Shown piece after piece: positions 7,045 through 12,007 of a DNA stretch of 12,007 nt (within the stretch, counting starts at the first letter, position 1; each line of letters opens with the position of its first letter). Source of the DNA: CAZSTA01 sp964609495 [NCBI: uncultured bacterium] (GTDB taxonomy: Bacteria; CAZSTA01); contig CAZSTA010000105.1 of assembly GCA_964609495.1 (NCBI GenBank), positions 1 to 12,007 of the forward strand, in the 5' to 3' direction. The notes under the pieces were generated by a model, which worked only from the letters and a program-made list of their open reading frames with translations, had not been told where the DNA came from and ran no database searches. The position numbers and the translations under genes were made by a program.

Positions 7045-8124
7045 TTACTCGACTCCTGCTATTTGCTTGATAAGTTTTAGATAGTAGAGATAATTCTCCA
7101 GGGGAATATCGGGCGGAACCCGGTGATCGACGGTGGGGATATATCCACCCTCAGCGGTAAGCTGGGGAACTTTCGACATCACCTCTTCCTCGATCATCTT
7201 CTTATCGCCCATCAGAGCAAGTTTATCTATTCCGCCGATCATCAATAGCTCCTTACCATATTCCCTTCTCATCTCCAGGGGATCGTTACCGGATCTCACC
7301 TCGATGGGGAACATACAATTAACTCCTCCCTCGAGCCAGAGAGGGATCAACTCTCCTATATATCCATCGGAGTCTACGATACATATATCTATCCCATACT
7401 TCTTGAGATGATCGGTTATCTTCTTATAGCGCGGGACCATAAACTCCTTGAACATTCGAGGGGAGAGAAGCGATCCCTTATTGCATGACATATCCTCCCA
7501 GAAGGCGGCGTAATCGATCTCGACCTGTTCGAGGGCGGGAGTGATCGTCTCGATGACGAAATCACGGACGAAGTCCATCATATCATTGATCAACTCTGGA
7601 TCGTCATAGAAGGTCAGTGAGAGATTCTCTATTCCCATCCACCCTCTCAGCCAACCGAAAAATCCCCCCGTAAATATTCCTAAGGGATAATCGCGATCCT
7701 TCCACATCTTAACTTTCTCATCCCAGTCGAGGGAATATCTTGCCGGAGATTTCGGATTATATCTCTCCTTCATCCGCTCAAAATCATCCCGGTTTTTCAC
7801 GGGAAATTCGATATATTTAGGGATCGAGGAGCCTTTCTTGCGGCGGATACACTTTACTCCATCGGTATCGATTATTATCTGATTATCCTCCGTCTCCTCG
7901 AGTATCTCTGGATCAAAGCGGGGCACCATTCCAATATTGACTGTGACCTTATCGAATTCCCAGGGGCGATCCATCCCAAAGTATTTCGAGATATGAACAT
8001 CGCGAGGTAATCCCTGCTCATACCAAGTTTCCGCCGTCTCATCCCAGAAGCCGAAATCCCAAATTGGGAAACGATCTACTTCCTCAAAGTGCATTATGCG
8101 AAGAAATCTCTCTCTTCCGTTCAT
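7045..8124 (-). CDS. Uroporphyrinogen-decarboxylase-superfamily protein (not HemE)
   Basis: The 359-residue protein fits the URO-D/MtaA-like TIM-barrel superfamily. Landmarks are RERFLRIMHFEEVDRFPIWD at the N-terminus (4-23), GGFFGWLRGWMG (153-164), AFWEDM (207-212), VDSDG (250-254), GVNCMFPIE (267-275), IGGIDK (296-301) and the closing GGYIPTVDHRVPPDIP (326-341). It lacks the N-terminal RQAGR-type motif that binds coproporphyrinogen carboxylates in HemE, and VDSDG stands where cobamide methyltransferases such as MtaA carry an HxC zinc site. It is therefore probably neither a heme enzyme nor a typical corrinoid methyltransferase. Such paralogues are common and mostly uncharacterised. AAGGAGAGG ends eight bases before the ATG. 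It starts 33 bases after the nitroreductase stop and is probably in its operon. A hairpin terminator follows. Confidence 0.85.
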   Translation of the reverse strand: MNGRERFLRIMHFEEVDRFPIWDFGFWDETAETWYEQGLPRDVHISKYFGMDRPWEFDKVTVNIGMVPRFDPEILEETEDNQIIIDTDGVKCIRRKKGSSIPKYIEFPVKNRDDFERMKERYNPKSPARYSLDWDEKVKMWKDRDYPLGIFTGGFFGWLRGWMGIENLSLTFYDDPELINDMMDFVRDFVIETITPALEQVEIDYAAFWEDMSCNKGSLLSPRMFKEFMVPRYKKITDHLKKYGIDICIVDSDGYIGELIPLWLEGGVNCMFPIEVRSGNDPLEMRREYGKELLMIGGIDKLALMGDKKMIEEEVMSKVPQLTAEGGYIPTVDHRVPPDIPLENYLYYLKLIKQIAGVE

Positions 8125-8157
8125 CTGCTCATTCCTCTCCTTATCAGGGGAATCCCC

Positions 8158-8682
8158 CTAAATTTTTCCTTCCCAACTATTCCAATATACTATCTCCTGT
8201 AATGATTTGCGCGATCGAGCCTCAGGACTCTCATCGGGATAGCCGATAGGCATAAGCGCTACAACTCTCACCTGATCTGGGATCTTCAATATATCGCGAA
8301 CCCCTGCTTCATCGAACCAGCCAACCCAACAGGTTCCTAATCCCTGAGCCTCAGCCTCCAAGACGATATGCTCAACCGCTATTCCTATATCGAGCATATA
8401 GTATTGCTGATTATCCCTATTCCCCGATTCCTTCGGATAGGCACAAGCGACAAGGATAACTGGAGCATTGATCATCGCCTCGCGAGGACCGCCTGCTTCT
8501 GCTAGCTGATGTTTCTTCTCTTCATCTTTAATAACGATGAAGTGCCAACACTGTAGATTTGCCCATGAGGGGGCGAGTCGAGCCGCCTCGAGGAGAGTAT
8601 TGAGGGTCTCCTCGGAGATAGGAGTCTTCTTCATCTTTCTGATACTGCGTCTGGATTTTATAACATCCATAATAGACGCCAC
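8158..8682 (-). CDS. Nitroreductase-family FMN oxidoreductase
   Basis: The 174-residue product has the compact nitroreductase fold that binds FMN as a dimer and reduces nitro, quinone or similar substrates with NAD(P)H. Visible motifs are SRRSIRKMKKTPI (10-22, FMN phosphate binding), LAPSWANLQCWHFIVI (36-51), the helix and turn GLGTCWVGWF (114-123), and PIGYPDE ... RSRKSLQEIV (145-164). The true substrate cannot be read from sequence. The start is a GTG at 8682 with AGGGGG eight bases upstream; the internal ATG at 8670 is less well placed. It is the first gene after the promoter at 8806-8833 and precedes the UroD-like gene, with which it is probably co-transcribed. Confidence 0.88.
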   Translation of the reverse strand: MASIMDVIKSRRSIRKMKKTPISEETLNTLLEAARLAPSWANLQCWHFIVIKDEEKKHQLAEAGGPREAMINAPVILVACAYPKESGNRDNQQYYMLDIGIAVEHIVLEAEAQGLGTCWVGWFDEAGVRDILKIPDQVRVVALMPIGYPDESPEARSRKSLQEIVYWNSWEGKI

Positions 8683-8804
8683 TTATTATTCCCCCTTTTA
8701 ATACACTTAATACTATATGCTGAATTCATCCGATTAATTTTACCAAATAGAGATAATAAAATCAAGATTGTTATAAGAAATTGGCTTGAAGTCCCTTTCA
8801 GGAC

Positions 8805-8850
8805 TATTATATAACAAAAATTTCTATTGTCAAGGGATTTTATCAATCCT
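8805..8850. repeat. 46-bp promoter-bearing direct repeat, copy 1
   Basis: This block matches 11892-11937 at 44 of 46 positions in the same orientation. It contains the -10 and -35 boxes plus 17 bases upstream of the -35 (reading AGGATTGATAAAATCCC on the minus strand). Similarity stops sharply on both sides. The conserved upstream part could be an UP element or an activator site. Confidence 0.9.
8806..8833 (-). promoter_or_regulatory. Consensus sigma-70-type promoter for the nitroreductase gene
   Basis: On the minus strand, TTGACA (8833 to 8828), a 16-base spacer and TATAAT (8811 to 8806) form a perfect-hexamer promoter. The start of transcription would be near 8799, giving a leader of about 117 bases. 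A small dyad, AGTCC (8790-8794) and GGACT (8801-8805), lies between the -10 box and about +10, where a repressor site could be; it may be chance. The promoter lies within a 46-bp block repeated upstream of the GH3 gene. Confidence 0.75.
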
Positions 8851-8926
8851 AAGAAGGTTCGATAAATATTATGTTAAGTTAAGTAATTTCAGAAAAGAGT
8901 CCTTATTTTAGAGATAAGTGGGTATA

Positions 8927-8932
8927 TATAAT
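8927..8932 (+). promoter_or_regulatory. Possible -10 box for the SnoaL-like gene
   Basis: TATAAT at 8927-8932 stands 44 bases before the ATG at 8977. The preceding GTGGG offers a weak extended -10 context. No good TTGACA-like hexamer occurs 16-18 bases upstream, so this would be a weak or activated promoter. The gene's ribosome site, AGGAGGT at 8964-8970, is near-perfect and six bases from the ATG. Confidence 0.4.
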
Positions 8933-8976
8933 GAAAGTAAGAGCTTTTATGCTTATATGAAAGAGGAGGTGGTCCT

Positions 8977-9357
8977 ATGTCAGTAGAGGAACTCAAAGCC
9001 ACTATCCGTCGGGTCCTTGACGAAGCCTTCAACAAGGGCAACCTGGACGTATTAGATGAACTTTACGTCGCCGATTGTGTCTACCATCTCCCTCCCTTTC
9101 CGGATATTAAAGGGCTCGAGGCTTTCAAACAATTCATCATAAACCTCCGCAACGCCTTCCCCGACCTCCAGCTCACGATCAGCGAGATAATCATCGAAGA
9201 GGACAAATGTTCTATACAATACACCTGTCGGGGCACACATAAAGGGGAGTGGATGGGAATAGTCCCGACCGGCAAGCAGTTGATATGGATGGTATATACC
9301 CTATGGCATCTAGTGGAAGGCAAAGTCGTCGAAGACTGGGCCTATTATAGCAGATAG
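8977..9357 (+). CDS. SnoaL-like / NTF2-like domain protein
   Basis: The 126-residue single-domain protein matches the SnoaL-like polyketide-cyclase branch of the NTF2-like superfamily. It has an N-terminal helix pair (ELKATIRRVLDEAFNKGNLDVLDELY), then CVYHLPP, the helix LEAFKQFIINLRNAFPDLQLTI (47-68), and a curved sheet containing CSIQYTCRGTHKGEWMGIVPTGKQL (78-102) and VVEDWAYYSR at the end. Members range from ester cyclases and isomerases to small-ligand binders, and the substrate here is unknown. Codon choice differs from the first half of the window: five of eight Asp codons are GAC, whereas the LCP gene uses GAT almost throughout, so transfer is possible. It is divergent from the nitroreductase gene and convergent with the GH3 gene, 66 bases away. 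Confidence 0.82.
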   Translation: MSVEELKATIRRVLDEAFNKGNLDVLDELYVADCVYHLPPFPDIKGLEAFKQFIINLRNAFPDLQLTISEIIIEEDKCSIQYTCRGTHKGEWMGIVPTGKQLIWMVYTLWHLVEGKVVEDWAYYSR

Positions 9358-9423
9358 GCTATGTTATTGAGCACTAGCAAAACTGCTGAGCGGAACTAAG
9401 TATATCATTCTTGACATTTTTCT

Positions 9424-11766
9424 TTATCCCCTCAGATTTTTTTCAACAACAACATCTGAGAAGAAGGATTTATTCATGCTCACGTCAATAGTTTCGCCAA
9501 CAATCTCAAATTCACCCTCTAGCCGTATATCTTCAGATGAACTGCCGACCATCACGTCTATGTTGCCTGGTTCTACAATAAACTGCATCTCCCGATTGTA
9601 AAAACCAAGCTGATTGATGTTAACTGTAAAGGTAACTTTACAGCTTGCCCCCGGCTCAAGCGTCACTCGTTTGAAGCCAACCAGTTCGCGAACCGGCCTG
9701 GTTATTGTAGCTTCCCGGTCATGGAAGTATAACTGAACAATCTCATCGCCTTTATATGTACCGGTGTTTTTCACTTCTAGGGAGATTTTAACTTTGCCTT
9801 TACTATCCACCTGTTTACTACTCACCTGCAGATTGCTATACCCAAAGCTGGTATAGCTCAATCCGTAACCAAAGGGGAAAAGAGGTCTGGCGGTCTCATC
9901 TACATAATCTCCTGTGAAGTGTGACCGTCCGCCTGAGGGTTTGTGATAATGATAGATTGGTATCTGACCGACACTCTGGGGAAAAGAAATAGGCAGTTTT
10001 CCGCCAGGAACAGCATCTCCGAACAGGACATCAGCGATTGCATCTCCGCCTTCTTCTCCAGGAACCCAAGCTTCAAGTATGGCTGGAATATTAGCAGCCG
10101 CCCATTTGATTGAAAGAGGGCGTCCATTTATTAAAACCAGGACAATAGGGGTCCCTGTTTCGTAAATGAGCTTTACCAGCTCTTCCTGAACCCCTGGTAG
10201 GTTCAAATCCGCCCGATCTCGTCCTTCACCGCTGGTGGATGATTGGGTAAGTCCACATTTTTCGCCCACAACTACAATAGCCAGATCGGCTTTTCGGGCG
10301 ATCTCGACAGCCTCTGAAAACCCTTCAGTGGAGTTATCCATTATTCCACAGCCCTTGGCATAGAGAACTTCAGTTGCGGGAGAGACTTTATCCTTAATGG
10401 CTTCCAAAACGCTTCTAATGGAATAAGATTCCCTGGTAAACGCCTCTTCGTCCTCAGCTGTGCGAATCTCTCTAATATGACTTACATGAGAGTAATCACC
10501 AAGGAGGTTTCGGACACTATCCGCATTGGGTCCTATTACTGCGATGCATCCCATATCTTTTTTAAGGGGCAGTAACTTGTCTCCATTTCTTAACAGGACC
10601 ATCGATTTTCTTGCTATTTCACGAGCTATCTCTTTGTTCCTCGCCTTGGTAAAGACAGCGGTGATATTTTCCACATCCACAAAGGGGTTCTCAAAAAGGC
10701 CAAGAGAGAATTTCGCTCTCAGCACCCGCTTAACGGATTCATCAATTATCCTCTCTTCCACCAACCCTTTTTTTACCGCATCGATTAAAACATCTCCATA
10801 CGCCTTAACACGCGGAAGTTCAACATCAAGACCCGCAGTTATCGCTTGGATTGCTGCTCCTTGCAAATCACAAGAAACATGATGATAAGAAAATGCCATG
10901 GCTATCGCCATATAGTCGGAGCTAACAAATCCTCTAAATCCTAGTCTCTCTCGCAGAATTTCGGTAAGGACTTCCTTGGATACACCGCAAGGAATACCAT
11001 CCAGTTCATGATAGGCATTCATAATGGATCCAATATTGGCTTCCCGGATGGCCGCCTCAAAAGGTTTGGCAAAAACTCCAAGCAATTCTCTTTGGGGAAT
11101 ATGAGCTGGTGCACAGTTCATTCCACCTTCTGATAATCCATATCCCAAGAAATGTTTTCCCGTTGCCAGTATACCCTCTTTAGGGTCTTCTCCCTGCAAT
11201 CCTTTGACATAGGAAGTGCCCATTCGCGAGATCAGATAGGGGTCCTCCCCAAAGGTTTCTTCGGTCCGTCCCCATCGAGGATCTCGGGCAATATCAAGGA
11301 CTGGAGAAAGCCCTTGATGTGCCCCAACGGAACGCATCTGTTCTCTTATGAGGCCAGTCATTTTCTCCGCAAGTTCCGGTTCCCAGGTTGAGGCAAGCCC
11401 GATAATCTGCGGAAACGCTGTTGCTTTTTTGGCCATATAACCACTGAGGCACTCTTCGTGGACGATGGCCGGGATGGCAAGTCGAGTATGGTCCTTTAAA
11501 TATCGCTGGATCTCATTTGTAATCCTGGCTGTTTGTTCAGGGGGTAGATTCGTTGCACCACCAATACGTGAGATCTGACCAACCCCATGAGCAAAGGCTT
11601 TACTTAGCTTTTCCGAATCAACTCCCTCTGGTCCCAGAAACTCAAGTACCCAATGACTCCCAAGCTGGGTGATTTTTTCCTCAAGTGTCATTCTGCCCAG
11701 TAGATCTTCAACTCTTTTTTCAATTGGTTGAGAAGCATCCATATACAGGCGATAATCATCACTCAT
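9424..11766 (-). CDS. GH3 beta-xylosidase/beta-glucosidase, cytoplasmic
   Basis: This 780-residue glycosidase removes terminal beta-linked sugars from short oligosaccharides or aryl glycosides. The GH3 N-terminal TIM barrel covers about 15-360, with DPRWGRTEETFGEDP (162-176), GKHFLGYG (203-210) and the nucleophile motif FVSSDY (nucleophile D284). The alpha/beta sandwich spans about 385-600, with RNGDKLLPL, IGPNAD and the likely acid/base E514 in SGEGRDR. The fibronectin III-like domain covers about 660-755 (DEIVQLYFHD, TRPVRELVGFKR, GSSSEDIRL). No signal peptide is present, so it probably works inside the cell on imported sugars. Length and motifs resemble Thermotoga GH3 beta-xylosidases/beta-glucosidases as I recall them; substrate choice is uncertain. 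AAGGAGG lies seven bases before the ATG. No transporter or sugar regulator is visible nearby. A promoter at 11893-11920 and two leader dyads suggest regulated expression. Confidence 0.93.
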   Translation of the reverse strand: MSDDYRLYMDASQPIEKRVEDLLGRMTLEEKITQLGSHWVLEFLGPEGVDSEKLSKAFAHGVGQISRIGGATNLPPEQTARITNEIQRYLKDHTRLAIPAIVHEECLSGYMAKKATAFPQIIGLASTWEPELAEKMTGLIREQMRSVGAHQGLSPVLDIARDPRWGRTEETFGEDPYLISRMGTSYVKGLQGEDPKEGILATGKHFLGYGLSEGGMNCAPAHIPQRELLGVFAKPFEAAIREANIGSIMNAYHELDGIPCGVSKEVLTEILRERLGFRGFVSSDYMAIAMAFSYHHVSCDLQGAAIQAITAGLDVELPRVKAYGDVLIDAVKKGLVEERIIDESVKRVLRAKFSLGLFENPFVDVENITAVFTKARNKEIAREIARKSMVLLRNGDKLLPLKKDMGCIAVIGPNADSVRNLLGDYSHVSHIREIRTAEDEEAFTRESYSIRSVLEAIKDKVSPATEVLYAKGCGIMDNSTEGFSEAVEIARKADLAIVVVGEKCGLTQSSTSGEGRDRADLNLPGVQEELVKLIYETGTPIVLVLINGRPLSIKWAAANIPAILEAWVPGEEGGDAIADVLFGDAVPGGKLPISFPQSVGQIPIYHYHKPSGGRSHFTGDYVDETARPLFPFGYGLSYTSFGYSNLQVSSKQVDSKGKVKISLEVKNTGTYKGDEIVQLYFHDREATITRPVRELVGFKRVTLEPGASCKVTFTVNINQLGFYNREMQFIVEPGNIDVMVGSSSEDIRLEGEFEIVGETIDVSMNKSFFSDVVVEKNLRG

Positions 11767-11807
11767 GATAAATCCTCCTTATAGTTGCGTTGTTCGAGGT
11801 TTTCCGC

Positions 11808-11832
11808 TAGGCTCATAGCACTATGGCGCCTA
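11808..11832. promoter_or_regulatory. 25-bp dyad in the GH3 leader, possible operator or hairpin
   Basis: TAGGCTCATAG (11808-11818) and CTATGGCGCCTA (11821-11832) are near-reverse complements around a CA centre: CATAG/CTATG and TAGGC/GCCTA pair, with a small mismatch between them. It lies about 42 bases before the GH3 start codon, downstream of the predicted promoter. It could bind a dimeric regulator or fold in the mRNA. Confidence 0.45.
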
Positions 11833-11856
11833 ACTCGTTTCTACACGATTCGCTAA

Positions 11857-11877
11857 AATATGCTTTTCTTGCATATT
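11857..11877. promoter_or_regulatory. 21-bp dyad just downstream of the GH3 promoter, possible operator
   Basis: AATATGC (11857-11863) and GCATATT (11871-11877) are perfect reverse complements with seven bases between. Transcription from the promoter at 11893-11920 should begin near 11886, so the dyad spans about +9 to +29, a usual place for a repressor operator. An mRNA hairpin is an alternative. Confidence 0.45.
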
Positions 11878-11891
11878 ATTCGTATCTTACT

Positions 11892-11937
11892 TATTATATA
11901 ACAAAAATCTCTATTGTCAAGGGATTTTATCAGTCCT
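11892..11937. repeat. 46-bp promoter-bearing direct repeat, copy 2
   Basis: It matches 8805-8850 at 44 of 46 positions, differing once in the spacer and once upstream of the -35 box. The flanks are unrelated. The pair brackets the SnoaL-like and GH3 genes. Confidence 0.9.
11893..11920 (-). promoter_or_regulatory. Consensus sigma-70-type promoter for the GH3 gene
   Basis: On the minus strand, TTGACA (11920 to 11915), a 16-base spacer and TATAAT (11898 to 11893) are perfect hexamers. The leader to the ATG at 11766 would be about 120 bases and contains two dyads. The promoter is nearly identical to the one before the nitroreductase gene. Confidence 0.75.
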
Positions 11938-11987
11938 GGATGCATATAGAATCGGGGATCAAAATGATTTCAGATCGAATTATAATT

Positions 11988-12007
11988 CCCCCTCACCCTG
12001 GCCCTCT
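11988..12007. repeat. Start of a second C-rich palindromic repeat, cut by the window end
   Basis: The last 20 bases begin CCCCCTCACCCT and match the left arm at 6706-6725 at 18 of 20 positions. The A/T-rich, GATC-containing sequence just before it is loosely similar to that before the first copy. The rest lies outside the window. Confidence 0.7.

Noticed and set aside
7045-8124. Calling the UroD-like gene hemE
   Set aside because: The N-terminal RQAGR-type substrate motif is absent, and no other heme gene is nearby.
8785-8815. CRISPR-like repeat (CCCTTTCAGGACTATTAT)
   Set aside because: It resembles the style of some CRISPR repeats, but it occurs once, with no spaced copies and no cas genes.
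8658-8846. Minus-strand 62-codon open frame upstream of the nitroreductase gene
   Set aside because: It covers the predicted promoter and overlaps the nitroreductase start, has no ribosome site or family match, and the DNA there is strongly A/T-rich and regulatory in character.
9358-9423. Bidirectional terminator between the SnoaL-like and GH3 genes
   Set aside because: The best pairing is AGCA/TGCT, only four pairs, with no flanking T-tract in the right position for either gene.
10526-11391. Plus-strand open frames opposite the GH3 gene
   Set aside because: The GH3 frame carries catalytic motifs throughout this stretch, and the opposite frames show no recognisable domain.

Overview
The window reads as ordinary bacterial chromosome from a diderm (Gram-negative-type) bacterium. 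It encodes a BamA/Omp85 outer-membrane assembly protein. It also carries a LytR-CpsA-Psr (LCP) protein followed by rsfS and a YqeM-like methyltransferase, an order familiar from Firmicutes. Frequent AGG/AGA/ATA/GAT codons, and a GH3 enzyme that resembles Thermotoga-type beta-xylosidases/beta-glucosidases as I remember them, suggest a thermophilic or deep-branching lineage. I cannot name the phylum from sequence alone.

Layout. 1-135: the 3' end of an RRM RNA-binding protein gene. 248-4925, plus strand: a tight cluster of LCP protein, rsfS, class I SAM methyltransferase and bamA, linking envelope building with ribosome control. 4975-6625, minus strand: two overlapping genes for zinc-ribbon proteins of unknown function, one membrane-anchored. 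6626-7044: a non-coding stretch holding a 204-bp MITE-like element (10-bp terminal inverted repeats, 8-bp target duplication, C-rich inner palindrome), a consensus promoter and a hairpin terminator. 7045-8682, minus strand: a nitroreductase followed by a uroporphyrinogen-decarboxylase-superfamily enzyme. 8977-9357, plus strand: a SnoaL/NTF2-like protein. 9424-11766, minus strand: a cytoplasmic GH3 glycosidase. The window ends in the start of another C-rich repeat.

Regulation is unusually readable. Three minus-strand sigma-70-type promoters have perfect TTGACA and TATAAT boxes. They lie before the zinc-ribbon pair, before the nitroreductase/UroD-like pair and before the GH3 gene. The last two sit in 46-bp blocks that match at 44 positions although they are about 3.1 kb apart, so the two units may be co-regulated or the promoter may have been duplicated. 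The MITE has inserted between the first promoter and its gene, turning a leader of about 26 nt into one of about 240 nt. The GH3 leader has two dyads that look like operators.

I found no defence system, CRISPR array, tRNA or rRNA. The best candidates for something undescribed are the overlapping zinc-ribbon pair with its repeated P-[FL]-W segments, the MITE in that pair's leader, and the twin promoter blocks.
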